A stretch of DNA of 64,000 nucleotides from Limimaricola sp027213785. Lineage in GTDB: Bacteria > Pseudomonadota > Alphaproteobacteria > Rhodobacterales > Rhodobacteraceae. The DNA is taken from assembly GCF_050847355.1 (NCBI RefSeq), contig NZ_CP193759.1, positions 265,296 through 329,295 of the forward strand. The letters run 5' to 3'. The translations under genes were made by a program, and so were the position numbers. Position 1 is the stretch's first letter. Each line of letters starts with the position of its first letter. This document shows, piece after piece, positions 54,696 through 63,784 of the stretch. The notes below the pieces were generated by a model. That model ran no database searches. It saw nothing but the letters and a program-made list of their open reading frames with translations, and was not told the DNA's origin.

Positions 54696-54740
54696 TCCCG
54701 GCGCGAACCCCCGGCCAAGACCCCCCTGCCCCACGAAAAA

Positions 54741-54773
54741 GGCCCGCCCCCCTCGTGATACGGGGGGCGGGCC
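54741..54773 (-). terminator. strong Rho-independent terminator of the TRAP operon
   Basis: 12-bp perfect stem GGCCCGCCCCCC (54741-54752) with GGGGGGCGGGCC (54762-54773), loop of 9. AAAAA at 54736-54740 reads as TTTTT after the stem on the minus strand, so it terminates the TRAP operon ending at 54796. It can also serve the convergent LacI gene. Confidence 0.88.
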
Positions 54774-54795
54774 GGTCATGGGCGATGGGCGCGCC

Positions 54796-56112
54796 TCAGT
54801 AGATGGCGATCGCCGGGAACAGGATCAGCACCGCGACCGCGAGCGCCTGCAGGCCGATGAAGGGCAGCAGCGAGCGGAAGATGTCGCCGAGGCTGATATC
54901 CGGCGGCGCCACCGATTTGAGGTAGAACGCCGCCGGCCCGAAGGGCGGGCTGAGAAAGCTCATCTGCATGTTCATGCAGAACACCACCCCGAACCAGACC
55001 GGGTCGTAGCCCATCGAGGTGATGATCGGCACGAAGATCGGCATGGTCAGAAGCGCGATCCCGACCCAGTCGAGGAACATGCCAAGGATGAATAGCAGCG
55101 CCATCATGAACAGCAGCACGATCACCGGCTCGTCCGAGATGCCCGTGATCAGCGCCGAGACGAACTTGATGCCGCCCATCAGGTTGAACACCCCCACCAG
55201 CGCCGTGGCGCCGATGCCGATCCAGACGATCATGCCGACGGTCTGCAGGGTCTGCAGCGCCGCGGCCTTCATCAGCCCGATCGTGAACTCGCCGCGGATC
55301 ATCGTCGAGAGCGTCACCCCCAGCACGCCGACGGCCGAGGCCTCGGTGACGCTGGCGATGCCGCCATAGATCGAGCCCAGCACGCCGATCACCACGAGGA
55401 TCGGCAGGAACAGCCCCTTGGCCAGCCGCAGCTTCTCGGCGGTGGAGGCGCGCGGCCCCTCGACCACCGGCGCCATCGCCGGGTTGAGATAGGCGCGGAT
55501 CAGCACATAGGCCACGTAGAAGCCCGCCAGCATCAGCCCGGGGATGAAGGCGGCGGTGAACAGGTCGCCGATCGAGACGTTGGCGGTCAGCCCGTAGATG
55601 ATCAGCACGATCGAGGGCGGCACCATGGTGCCGAGCGCGCCGCCGGCGCAGACCACGCCGATGGCTAGGTTCTTGTCGTAGCCCAGCCGCAGCATCTGCG
55701 GCAGCGCGATCAGCCCCAGAAGCACCACCTCGCCGCCGATGATGCCCGACATCGCGGCGAGGATGACGGCCACCAGGATCGTCTGGATCGCGATGCCGCC
55801 CCTGAGCCGCCCGCCGAACAGGCGCATCGCGTCGAACAGGTCGCGGGCGATGCCGGACCGGTCGAGGATCGCCGCCATCAGCACGAACATCGGCACCGAG
55901 ACGAAGACGAAGCTGGAAACGAAGGAATAGACCCGGGAGGTGATCAGCGGCACCGCCATCGGGCCGAACCAGCCGAGCGCGAAGATCAGCGCCACGAGCA
56001 GCGTGACATAGGCCAGCGGGATGCCGGTGACGAGAAGCACCAGCAGCATCGCGAACATCAGCCCGGTGGCCCCCTCGATGCCGAGGCCCTGCAGCAGTCC
56101 GAAGAATTCCAT
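54796..56112 (-). CDS. dctM: TRAP transporter large membrane subunit
   Basis: 438 residues, about 12 helices, DctM family: MFAMLLVLLVTGIPLAYVTL, SGSG-like segment SGIIGGEVVLLGLIALPQML, and GTMVPPSIVLIIYGL. The ATG at 56112 overlaps the dctQ stop by one base (TGATG); a TTG one codon earlier is unlikely. It is the transport subunit for the acid bound by DctP. Confidence 0.92.
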   Translation of the reverse strand: MEFFGLLQGLGIEGATGLMFAMLLVLLVTGIPLAYVTLLVALIFALGWFGPMAVPLITSRVYSFVSSFVFVSVPMFVLMAAILDRSGIARDLFDAMRLFGGRLRGGIAIQTILVAVILAAMSGIIGGEVVLLGLIALPQMLRLGYDKNLAIGVVCAGGALGTMVPPSIVLIIYGLTANVSIGDLFTAAFIPGLMLAGFYVAYVLIRAYLNPAMAPVVEGPRASTAEKLRLAKGLFLPILVVIGVLGSIYGGIASVTEASAVGVLGVTLSTMIRGEFTIGLMKAAALQTLQTVGMIVWIGIGATALVGVFNLMGGIKFVSALITGISDEPVIVLLFMMALLFILGMFLDWVGIALLTMPIFVPIITSMGYDPVWFGVVFCMNMQMSFLSPPFGPAAFYLKSVAPPDISLGDIFRSLLPFIGLQALAVAVLILFPAIAIY

Positions 56113-56666
56113 CAACGCCGTCCCCGCGCGTAGTTCACGGCCAGGATCGCGAACTGGACCGTCATGACGCCCAGAACGAGCATGAGAAAGATCTTGATCA
56201 GGCCCGGATAGACCGGGTTCCAGGCGCTGCCGGACCGCTCGATGCGGATCTCGCCGCTGGGCGCGAAGGCGGCGCGCGACACCATGATCCAGGCGGCCCA
56301 GGTGAACATCGCCGCCGACAGGCCGCAGATGATCGAGATCACCACGTCGAAGGCGCGGCGCAGCTTCGGCCCGAGCTGGTCGTAGATCAGCACGACCCGG
56401 ATATGGCTGTCGCGCGCGGTGCAGTAGAGCCCGCCGAAAACGAAGGCCACGCCCGAGAGGAACACGGTGGTCTCGTGCGCCCAGATCGTGGGCCGATTGA
56501 AGAAATAGCGCAGCACCACCTCCTGGATCAGGATCAGCATGGCGATGATGATGCCCACGGCAAAGACGATGCCGACCCGGTCGATGGCGCGGCCGAGCCA
56601 GCCCGCCTCCGGGATCGGCCCGCCCTCCTCGCGGGGCGGCGTGATGTCGGTGTGATCTTCTGTCAC
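56112..56666 (-). CDS. dctQ: TRAP transporter small membrane subunit
   Basis: 184 residues, four helices, DctQ family (IQEVVLRYFFNRPTIWAHET, FVFGGLYCTARDSHIRV). GTG start at 56664-56666. It lies behind a hairpin after dctP. Confidence 0.9.
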   Translation of the reverse strand: MTEDHTDITPPREEGGPIPEAGWLGRAIDRVGIVFAVGIIIAMLILIQEVVLRYFFNRPTIWAHETTVFLSGVAFVFGGLYCTARDSHIRVVLIYDQLGPKLRRAFDVVISIICGLSAAMFTWAAWIMVSRAAFAPSGEIRIERSGSAWNPVYPGLIKIFLMLVLGVMTVQFAILAVNYARGRR

Positions 56667-56699
56667 TGGCCTTGTCCCTCGTTGAAAGGTGCTTGCGAA

Positions 56700-56726
56700 G
56701 ACGCCCGGACCGCGGGCCCGGGCGTC
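56700..56726 (-). terminator. intercistronic hairpin after dctP
   Basis: 9-bp stem GACGCCCGG (56700-56708) with CCGGGCGTC (56718-56726). It sits between dctP and dctQ, the third hairpin in this position among the transporter operons of the window. Confidence 0.6.
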
Positions 56727-56754
56727 ACAGGGATACGGCTGGGCCGCGCCGGTC

Positions 56755-57771
56755 TTACTCGGCGATCAGGCCGTTCTCGGTCAGGTAGCCGGTCAGCGTG
56801 TCATAGACCTTCTGCGCGTTCTCGGAGCGCGAGGCCACTTTCTCCCACTCGCCCATGGCGATCTGGCGGAACTTGGCGCGCTCCTCGTCGGACCAGTCAT
56901 GCACGGTGATCTCGCCCGAGGCATTGGCCTCCTCGAGCGCGGCCTGGTCGGCTTCCCTGAGCGAGGCGATCTGGTTCTGGGCGAACTGCTTCACCGACTC
57001 TTCCATGATCCCCTTGAGATCGTCGGGCAGCTCGTCCCACTTGGCCTCGTTCATCGAGACTTCGACCAGCGGCATCGAGTGGAAGCCCGGATAGACCGGG
57101 TGCGCGGCCACGTCATGCATGCCCTGCGCGTGGTTGACCGAGAACACCGAGTAGTCGGCCGCGTCGATCACGCCCTTGTCGAGCGAGGTGAAGACCTCCG
57201 AGCCCGGCAGGTTCACCGGCGCCGCGCCGGCGGCGGCGAAGACCTGCTGCACGAGGCCCTCGGGGGCGCGCAGCTTCAGCCCCTTGAGATCCTCGACGCC
57301 CTCGAGCGGCACGTTCGAGACGAAGGCCTCGAGGCCCGGGGTGCTGACGCCGATGAATTCGAGCCCGTAGGGCGAGAGCAGCTCGTCCATCAGCTCGTGG
57401 CCGCCGCCCTGCTCGACGAAATCGAACATCTGCTGCGGGTCGGACCAGGCGCCGACCGGGTTGGCGATCAGGCCGAAGGCCGGATCCTTGCCCGCGAAAT
57501 AGGAGGTGTCGGTGATGTGTCCGTCGAGGATGCCGGCCGCGATCGCGTCCTGCGTCTCGTTATGGGCGACGATCGAGTCGACTGGCAGCAGCTCGACCGT
57601 GACGCGGCCATCGGTCAACTCGGCGACGCTCTCGGCCCACTGCTTCTGCAGCTCGAAATTCGGGTTGCCCGCCGGGTCCGAGGACTGGAAGCGGAAGCTG
57701 TAATCCTGCGCCACGGCGGCGCCCGACAGCGTCAGCGCGGTCGCGAGAGTGATGGTGAAGGTCTTGGTCAT
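56755..57771 (-). CDS. dctP: TRAP transporter substrate-binding protein
   Basis: 338 residues. Signal peptide (TFTITLATALTLSGAAVA), then DctP fold with FRFQSSDPAGNP, LTDGRVTVELLPVDSI, LKGLKLRAPEGLVQQVF (the arginine that binds the carboxylate) and FTSLDKGVIDAADYSVF. Located directly behind gluconokinase with a 4-base overlap, so the ligand is probably gluconate or a related sugar acid. Confidence 0.9.
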   Translation of the reverse strand: MTKTFTITLATALTLSGAAVAQDYSFRFQSSDPAGNPNFELQKQWAESVAELTDGRVTVELLPVDSIVAHNETQDAIAAGILDGHITDTSYFAGKDPAFGLIANPVGAWSDPQQMFDFVEQGGGHELMDELLSPYGLEFIGVSTPGLEAFVSNVPLEGVEDLKGLKLRAPEGLVQQVFAAAGAAPVNLPGSEVFTSLDKGVIDAADYSVFSVNHAQGMHDVAAHPVYPGFHSMPLVEVSMNEAKWDELPDDLKGIMEESVKQFAQNQIASLREADQAALEEANASGEITVHDWSDEERAKFRQIAMGEWEKVASRSENAQKVYDTLTGYLTENGLIAE

Positions 57772-58328
57772 GAGGTCCTCCTCGGGGTGTGATCCGCCTG
57801 CCCGGACCCGTCGGGCCCTCCCTGCAGGCGGGAAGAAAGCCGTGTCAGCGCCGTGGCGATGATCTCGTCGGGCGAAGGCGCCACCGAGACCGCGATGGCG
57901 TCCTCGTCGGGGCCCGGCGGCTCCAGCGTCTGCAGCTGGCTGTCGAGCAGCGAGACCGGCATGTAATGCCCCTCGCGCCCCGACATCCGCTCGCGCAGCA
58001 ACGCGCGGTCACCGTCGAGATAGATGATCGGGAACGGGCCCAGATGCGCCCGGAGCCTGTCGCGATAGGCGCGCTTGAGCGCCGAGCAGGCGACCACGGC
58101 GAAGGGCTCCGTCTCGGCCATCGCCTTGGCCACGAGGTCGAGCCAGCCCCAGCGCAGCTCGTCGGTCAGCGGCTCGCCGCGCGCCATGGTCGCGACGTTC
58201 TCCTCGGGGTGCAGGTCGTCGGCATCGACATAGACGCCGCCGAGACGGTCGGCGAGACCGCGCGCGATGGTGCTCTTGCCGGCGCCGCTCACGCCCATCA
58301 CCAGGATCGGTCCCTGCCGCTCGCTCAT
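57768..58328 (-). CDS. gntK: gluconokinase
   Basis: 186 residues. P-loop GVSGAGKST near 12, then YVDADDLHPEENVATMARGE, CSALKRAYRDRLR and GHYMPVSLLDSQLQTLEPP, all characteristic of GntK. Phosphorylates D-gluconate to 6-phosphogluconate. First gene of the gntK-dctP-dctQ-dctM operon, driven from a divergent region with two LacI-type operators. Confidence 0.93.
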   Translation of the reverse strand: MSERQGPILVMGVSGAGKSTIARGLADRLGGVYVDADDLHPEENVATMARGEPLTDELRWGWLDLVAKAMAETEPFAVVACSALKRAYRDRLRAHLGPFPIIYLDGDRALLRERMSGREGHYMPVSLLDSQLQTLEPPGPDEDAIAVSVAPSPDEIIATALTRLSSRLQGGPDGSGQADHTPRRTS

Positions 58329-58365
58329 GCCGCCTCCCTTGTCGCAGCCGCTCCCCACGGCTAGA

Positions 58366-58400
58366 ATGACAGCGCTATCATTAGATGACAGCGCTGTCAT
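58366..58400. promoter_or_regulatory. tandem ATGACAGCGCTNTCAT operators
   Basis: Two 16-bp palindromes: ATGACAGCGCTATCAT (58366-58381, one mismatch) and ATGACAGCGCTGTCAT (58385-58400, perfect), 19 bases centre to centre. They lie between gntK and its divergent LacI regulator and have the central CG of LacI-family sites. Confidence 0.85.
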
Positions 58401-58417
58401 GCGTCAAGGGGGGATCA

Positions 58418-59449
58418 ATGGCGAAACGGGTGACACTGGCCGAGGTGGCGGCCCGGGCCGGCGTTTCGCCGATCACGGTGAGCCGGGCCTTGCGGCGTCC
58501 GGACACGGTGCAGGCCGAAACCCGGGCACGGATCGACGCGGCGGTGGCCGAGCTGGGCTACGTGCCGGACCCGGCGGCGCGGGCCCTCGCCACCGGCCGC
58601 GCCGACGTGATCGGGGTGCTGATCCCCTCGGTCACCAACGCCGTGTTCACCGACGTGCTTTCGGGCATCTATGACGGGCTCGCCGACAGCCGCTTCGACG
58701 TGCAATACGCGATCACCCGCTACGACCCGGGCACCGAGGAAAAGCTGATCGGCGTGTTCCTGCGCCAGCGCCCCGCCGGGCTGATCATCTCGGGCATCGA
58801 CCAGACCGATGCGGCGCGGCGGCTGCTCGACCGCGCCACCTGCCCGGTCGTGCAGGTGATGGAAACCGGCCCCGACCCGGTCGACATGATGGTCGGCTTT
58901 TCGCATCACGACGCGGCGGCGGCGGCGACGCGCCACCTGCTGGACCGCGGCTATCGCCGGCCCGGCTTTCTCGGCGCCCGGATGGACCCGCGCACGCGGC
59001 GTCGCTTCGCGGGGTTTCGCGCCGAGGCCGAGGCGCATGGCGTGTTCGATCCCGACCGGGTCGAGACCACCGACACGCCGTCGAGCGTCGGCGGCGGCGC
59101 GGAACTGCTGCGCGCGCTTCTGGCGCGCCACCCCGAGACCGACGCGGTGTTTTGCAACAATGACGACCTCGCGCTCGGCGCGCTGTTCGAGGCGATGCGC
59201 ATGGGGATCCCGGTGCCCGGGCAACTCGGCATCTGCGGCTTCAACGACCTCGAGATGATGCGCGCCGCCGAGCCGTCGCTCTCCTCGGTGCGCACCCACC
59301 GCTTCGAGATGGGCGCGCGGGCGGTCGAGATGATCCGCGCCCGGCTCGACGGCCGCGACCCCGGCCCCGCCATCATCGACCTCGAGGCCGAGATACTGGC
59401 AAGGCGCAGCACGGAAGGCCCGACCGACAACCGGCCGGTCGAGACGTAG
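58418..59449 (+). CDS. LacI family regulator, gluconate operon
   Basis: 343 residues. HTH VTLAEVAARAGVSPITVSRA (about 5-24) and a ligand-binding domain with VIGVLIPSVTNAVFTDVLSG and NNDDLALGALFEAMRMGIPV. Similar to GntR repressors of gluconate use. The ATG at 58418 follows AAGGGGGG; an upstream in-frame start at 58385 would run through the operator. Confidence 0.9.
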   Translation: MAKRVTLAEVAARAGVSPITVSRALRRPDTVQAETRARIDAAVAELGYVPDPAARALATGRADVIGVLIPSVTNAVFTDVLSGIYDGLADSRFDVQYAITRYDPGTEEKLIGVFLRQRPAGLIISGIDQTDAARRLLDRATCPVVQVMETGPDPVDMMVGFSHHDAAAAATRHLLDRGYRRPGFLGARMDPRTRRRFAGFRAEAEAHGVFDPDRVETTDTPSSVGGGAELLRALLARHPETDAVFCNNDDLALGALFEAMRMGIPVPGQLGICGFNDLEMMRAAEPSLSSVRTHRFEMGARAVEMIRARLDGRDPGPAIIDLEAEILARRSTEGPTDNRPVET

Positions 59450-59566
59450 AGGCGGCTCGACGACGAGGCCCTGGAGAAGCGGGTACCTCAACCGCAAGGA
59501 GATCCAATCTTTCCGCTGGCCGCGCCGCCCCGGCCTCTGCCAGTCTGCGTGGCGGAGGTGTCGGTC

Positions 59567-61186
59567 ATGGCGGTTGCGGACTACATCATCATCGGCGCGG
59601 GCTCGGCGGGCTGCGTGCTGGCGGAGCGGCTGAGCGCCTCTGGGCGATACAGCGTGCTGGTACTCGAAGCCGGGCCGCGCGACCGGTCGCCCTGGGTGTG
59701 GCTGCCGCTCGGCTACGGCAAGACCTTCTTCCATCCCCGGCTCAACTGGCGCTATCGCAGCGCCCCCGATCCCGGTCTGAACGGGCGCAGCGATTACTGG
59801 CCGCGCGGCCGCGTGGTCGGCGGATCGAGTTCGATCAACGCGCTGATCTGGGCCCGGGGCCTGCCGCATGATTTCGACGACTGGGCGGCGGAGGGTGCCG
59901 ATGGCTGGGACTGGACCGCCGCCCGCAGCGCCTTCGAGGCCATGGAAACCCGCGTCGCCGCCGATGGCAGCCGCGACGGCACCGGGCCTCTGCATGTGCA
60001 GGACGTCTCGGACCAGATCCACCCGGTGACCCGCCATTTCTTCGACGGCGTGGCGCAGGCCGGGCTGCCCGCCTGCCCCGATTGCAACGGCGCCCGCTTC
60101 GAAGGCGCCACGACCTATCGCATCACCACCCGGTCCGGCCTGCGGCACTCGGCCGCCCGCGCCTATCTCGCCCCGGCGCTGCGGCGCTCCAACCTGTCGC
60201 TGCGCACCGGCGTCACGGTCACGCGGATCGGCTTCGAGGGTCGCCGTGCCGCCACGGTGGAGCTGCGGATCGGCGGCCGGGTCGAGACCTTGCGCGCCGG
60301 GCGCGAGATCCTGCTCTGCGCCGGCGCCGTCACCTCGCCCCGGCTCCTGCAGCTTTCGGGCATCGGCCCGGCCGAGCTGTTGCGCGCGCACGGGATCGAT
60401 GCGCTGGCGGACGCGCCGCATGTCGGTGGCCAGCTTCAGGACCATCTCGCGGTCAATTACTACTTCAGGGCCAATGAGCCGACGCTCAACGATCAGCTGC
60501 GCCCGTTCCGGGGCAAGGCCCGGGCCGCGATACGCTACGCGCTGAGCCGTCGCGGACCGCTGGCGCTTTCGGTCAATCAATGCGGCGGCTTCTTTCGCGG
60601 CGCGCCCGAGAGCCCGCGGCCCGATCAGCAGATCTACTTCAACCCGGTGAGCTACAGCACCACGCCCGCCGGGCGCCGCGATCTCGTCCGGCCCGATCCG
60701 TTTCCCGGCTTCATCATCGGCTTTCAGCCGGCTCGCCCGACGAGCCGCGGCCGGATCGACATCTCCTCGGCCGATCCGCTGGCCCCGCCGGATATCCGCC
60801 CCAACTCTCTGGCGACCGAGGCGGACCGGGCGACCGTGATCACCGGCGGGCTGCTGTGTCGTCGGATCATGCGCAGCCCCGCGCTTACCGGCCTGGTCGA
60901 GAGCGCCGTCGGTCCCGACCTGCGCGCGCTCGACGGCGCGGCGATCCTCGACGATTTCCGCGAGCGCTGCGGCACCGTCTTTCACCCGGTCGGCACCTGC
61001 CGCATGGGCGCCGACCCGCGCCGCTCGGTGGTCGATCCACGGCTGAGGCTGCATGGCTTCGACGGGCTGCGGGTGGTGGATGCCTCGGTCTTTCCGAGCA
61101 TCACTTCCGGCAATACCAACGCGCCGACGATGATGGTAGCGCATCGCGCCGCCGAGATGATCCTCGACGACGCCGGAACCTCCTGA
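59567..61186 (+). CDS. GMC-family FAD oxidoreductase
   Basis: 539 residues. FAD motif IIGAGSAGCVLAERLS (about 8-23), GGSSSINALIWARG (about 87), the second GMC signature region CAGAVTSPRLLQLSGIGPAE, active-site His in FHPVGTCRMG and final NTNAPTMMVAHRAAEMI. The family oxidises alcohols (choline, sugars, glycols). GGAGGT precedes ATG 59567; an upstream GTG at 59549 is less well placed. No partner cytochrome is adjacent. Convergent with an enolase-superfamily gene, ends 7 bases apart. Confidence 0.88.
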   Translation: MAVADYIIIGAGSAGCVLAERLSASGRYSVLVLEAGPRDRSPWVWLPLGYGKTFFHPRLNWRYRSAPDPGLNGRSDYWPRGRVVGGSSSINALIWARGLPHDFDDWAAEGADGWDWTAARSAFEAMETRVAADGSRDGTGPLHVQDVSDQIHPVTRHFFDGVAQAGLPACPDCNGARFEGATTYRITTRSGLRHSAARAYLAPALRRSNLSLRTGVTVTRIGFEGRRAATVELRIGGRVETLRAGREILLCAGAVTSPRLLQLSGIGPAELLRAHGIDALADAPHVGGQLQDHLAVNYYFRANEPTLNDQLRPFRGKARAAIRYALSRRGPLALSVNQCGGFFRGAPESPRPDQQIYFNPVSYSTTPAGRRDLVRPDPFPGFIIGFQPARPTSRGRIDISSADPLAPPDIRPNSLATEADRATVITGGLLCRRIMRSPALTGLVESAVGPDLRALDGAAILDDFRERCGTVFHPVGTCRMGADPRRSVVDPRLRLHGFDGLRVVDASVFPSITSGNTNAPTMMVAHRAAEMILDDAGTS

Positions 61187-61193
61187 TCCGCGC

Positions 61194-62426
61194 TCAGCCC
61201 CTCGGAGCGGGCGCGCCCCCCTCGAACAGGTTGCCGTTCACGTAGTCGCAGGGCGCCTCGCTCATTTCGAGATGCAGCCCGCTGCCCTCATAGGGATGGG
61301 CGCGGGCGAGGTCTTCGTCCACCTCGATGCCGAGCCCCGGGGCCTGCGGCGCGGCGACGAACCCCTCATCGACCCGGATCGTGCCCCGGATCAACCCGTC
61401 ATGGAACGGCGTCTCGATGGTCTCGGCCATCAGCAGGTTGGGGATCGACGCCGCGAGATGGATGTTGGCGGCCCATTCCACCGGCCCGGCATAGAAATGC
61501 GGCGCGATCTGCGCGTTGAAGCTCTCGGCCATGGCGGCGAGTTTGCGTGCCTCCCAGATGCCACCGGCGCGGCCGAGCGCCGGTTGCAGGATCTGCGCCC
61601 CGCCGGTCCGCAGCAGCGGCGCGAAATCGGCGCGGGTGGCAAGCCGTTCGCCGGTCGCCACGGGCAGGCCGGTCGCCCGCGCCACCTCCGCGAAGTCGAG
61701 CGGGTTGTCGGGCGGGATCGGCTCCTCGAACCAGAGCGGATCGAAGGGCGCGATCGCCCGGCCGAGCCGGATCGCGCCGGCGGTGGTGAACTGCCCGTGC
61801 GTGCCGAAGAGCAGGTCGGCGCGGTCGCCCACCGCCGCGCGGATCGCCCGGCAGAACGCGACCGAGCGGCTGATGTCGCTCATCGCGGGCTGGTGGCCGC
61901 CCCGGATCGTGTAGGGACCGGCCGGGTCGAACTTCACCGCCGTGTAGCCGCGCGCGACGGCCTCGGTCGCGGCCTCGGCGGCCATGTCCGCGTCGATCCA
62001 GAAGTCGGGCAGGGGGTGGTGCTTTGACGGGTAGAGGTAGGTATAGGCGCGCACGCGCTCGTTCATCAGCCCACCGAGAAGCGCCCAGACCGGGCGGTCG
62101 CGCGCCTTGCCGAGAATGTCCCAGCAGGCGATCTCGAGCCCGGAAAACGCACCCATCACCGTCGGGTCGGGCCGCTGGGTAAAGCCCGAGGAATAGGCGC
62201 GGCGGAACATCAGCTCGATGTTATCGACGCTTTCGCCCTCCATGTGACGCTCGAACACGTCGCGAATCACCGCCTCCATCGCGCGGGGCCCGACCGCGGC
62301 GGCGTAGCATTCGCCCCATCCGGTGATGCCGTCATCACTGGTGAGCTTGACGAGGATCCAGTAGCGCCCGCCCCAGCCCGGGGCCGGTGGCGCGACGATC
62401 AGGATCTCGAGGTCTCGCAATCGCAT
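61194..62426 (-). CDS. mandelate racemase/muconate lactonizing family enzyme
   Basis: 410 residues. Capping domain, then a barrel with metal-ligand strands LLFGTHGQFT, LWFEEPIPPDNP and VATGERLATR, and a TAVKFDPAGPY lysine strand, similar to galactonate/gluconate-type dehydratases. It probably dehydrates a sugar acid. The ATG at 62426 gives the usual MRLRDLEI start; the frame continues upstream without homology. The promoter region holds a TTGCCA palindrome 86 bases before the start. Confidence 0.82.
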   Translation of the reverse strand: MRLRDLEILIVAPPAPGWGGRYWILVKLTSDDGITGWGECYAAAVGPRAMEAVIRDVFERHMEGESVDNIELMFRRAYSSGFTQRPDPTVMGAFSGLEIACWDILGKARDRPVWALLGGLMNERVRAYTYLYPSKHHPLPDFWIDADMAAEAATEAVARGYTAVKFDPAGPYTIRGGHQPAMSDISRSVAFCRAIRAAVGDRADLLFGTHGQFTTAGAIRLGRAIAPFDPLWFEEPIPPDNPLDFAEVARATGLPVATGERLATRADFAPLLRTGGAQILQPALGRAGGIWEARKLAAMAESFNAQIAPHFYAGPVEWAANIHLAASIPNLLMAETIETPFHDGLIRGTIRVDEGFVAAPQAPGLGIEVDEDLARAHPYEGSGLHLEMSEAPCDYVNGNLFEGGAPAPRG

Positions 62427-62511
62427 CGGCCGTCTCCTCGTTCCAGCAGCGAGGGAGAGGACAGCAGGCGAGCGGCGGCCTGTCCAGCCCCGGCATGGGC
62501 GGATCGACCGA

Positions 62512-62525
62512 TTGCCAACTGGCAA
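62512..62525. repeat. TTGCCA-AC-TGGCAA palindrome, copy 4
   Basis: Between the enolase-superfamily gene and rep, 86 bases before the former's start codon and 85 bases from copy 5. Confidence 0.75.
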
Positions 62526-62610
62526 TTCGGCATTTCCATAATGGTATCAGATACTTGACCAGAGGGTACCGATGCAGCCGGGGCAGGGCGCAGCCTCGGC
62601 TCCAACCCGA

Positions 62611-62624
62611 TTGCCAATTGGCAA
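62611..62624. repeat. TTGCCAATTGGCAA palindrome, copy 5
   Basis: Fully symmetrical copy (central AT), 20 bases after the rep stop codon. Two copies this close to the replication gene favour a plasmid-maintenance role, though both also lie upstream of a catabolic gene. Confidence 0.75.
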
Positions 62625-62644
62625 TCGGCCCCGAAGGCGCCCGA

Positions 62645-63694
62645 TCAGATCGGGTTCGCCTCGGCATATTTGCGGAAGAAGGCGAGGAAGGCGCGGTCGG
62701 GATCCTCGGCCGGGGACTTGCCCTTGGACCATTCGCGCCACTGGCCCTCGATGTTGTAGATGTCGTAGCCGGGAAAGCGCAGCCGCGCCGTCTCGTAGGT
62801 CTCGGTGCGCAGCGCCTCGCCCTGCCGGTCGAGCCAGGCCGGGCGCGGCCGCGGCGGGGTCTGGCCCGGGATCGTGGTCGTGCCGCCCTGCCCGCGCGCC
62901 TCTTCGGCGGCCCGCGCCCGGCGGCCGGTGCTGGCGAAGCTCAGGCTGCGCTCGGCCTTGTCGGTGGCGTCGCCATCCTTGCGCCACCAGCGCAGCTCCA
63001 CATGGGTCACGCTGCGCCCGGTCTTGATCGGCGCGATCTCGACCATGTAGTCCGACAGCGCGCAGACCTCGGCCACCGCCGGGTCGATCGCCCGCAGCCG
63101 CAGGTTCGACCACGATGTCAGCTTGCCCTTGGGCACGCCGAGCACGGCGCGGATTCCATCGAGCGTGAAGGTCTCGGAGGACTTCCAACGCAGGTTGCCG
63201 CGCTTTTGCACCATCTCGTAGAGCGTCAGCGCGTATTTCGACGACAGCGCGAACATCACCTCGCGCTGCAGCCGCGCGAAGACGGTGGAGTTGGTGATCA
63301 CCTTGCGCAGCCGCGCCGGGATCTCGTATTCGAACAACCCGTCGCTGCGCGCCATCTCGACGTTGCCACCGAGGAGCTGCACCCGCTCCACCGCCGGCTT
63401 GCCATCCCAGATCACCTCCATCTTGACGATCGCGCTCATCAGCCGCTCGATCGAGTCGCCGATCCGGTCGTTGGAATTGTGGTTGCCCCTGAGGTCGGAC
63501 TTGGCGATCACATGCATCACCGGCTTGTCGATCGCCTCCCAGGCATTCTCCAGGAGCTGGTTGTAGATCCGGCGATCGGCGAGGGTGAGCGGCGTCACCT
63601 CGATCAGGTCGACCAGCTCGCCCGGCTTGATCAACGTCTCGGGTGTGGGCCGCGCGTCGACCGTGCGGTAGGAGGGTTGGGGCAGCTTTGCCAT
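62645..63694 (-). CDS. plasmid replication initiator, Rep_3/RepB-like winged-helix protein
   Basis: 349 residues. LTLADRRIYNQLLENAWEAI, SSKYALTLYEMVQKRG and FTLDGIRAVLGVPKGKL fit the two winged-helix domains of Rep_3 initiators (about 30-130 and 140-245). The C-terminal third (about 250-349) is Arg/Pro-rich, then WREWSKGKSPAEDPDRAFLA. Such proteins bind iterons to start replication, and iterons lie directly upstream. ATG at 63694 follows a poor Shine-Dalgarno. Assignment to a named Rhodobacterales replicon class would need alignment. Confidence 0.85.
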   Translation of the reverse strand: MAKLPQPSYRTVDARPTPETLIKPGELVDLIEVTPLTLADRRIYNQLLENAWEAIDKPVMHVIAKSDLRGNHNSNDRIGDSIERLMSAIVKMEVIWDGKPAVERVQLLGGNVEMARSDGLFEYEIPARLRKVITNSTVFARLQREVMFALSSKYALTLYEMVQKRGNLRWKSSETFTLDGIRAVLGVPKGKLTSWSNLRLRAIDPAVAEVCALSDYMVEIAPIKTGRSVTHVELRWWRKDGDATDKAERSLSFASTGRRARAAEEARGQGGTTTIPGQTPPRPRPAWLDRQGEALRTETYETARLRFPGYDIYNIEGQWREWSKGKSPAEDPDRAFLAFFRKYAEANPI

Positions 63695-63707
63695 GTCGTG
63701 ACCGCCA

Positions 63708-63739
63708 ATGCGCGTTACCTGTTGCGCATACTTTTGTAT
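63708..63739. promoter_or_regulatory. dyads in the rep promoter, with an inverted iteron-like core
   Basis: ATGCGC (63708-63713) pairs with GCGCAT (63723-63728), and CATAC (63726-63730) with GTATG (63735-63739). Between them the minus strand reads AGGTAACGC, nearly the iteron core AGGTATCGC, in inverted orientation. This is the usual plan for autorepression by Rep dimers. Confidence 0.55.
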
Positions 63740-63784
63740 GGGCGGCGATGTAAGTCAATCGACAGCGGTCGCGGGGAGGGCCCA

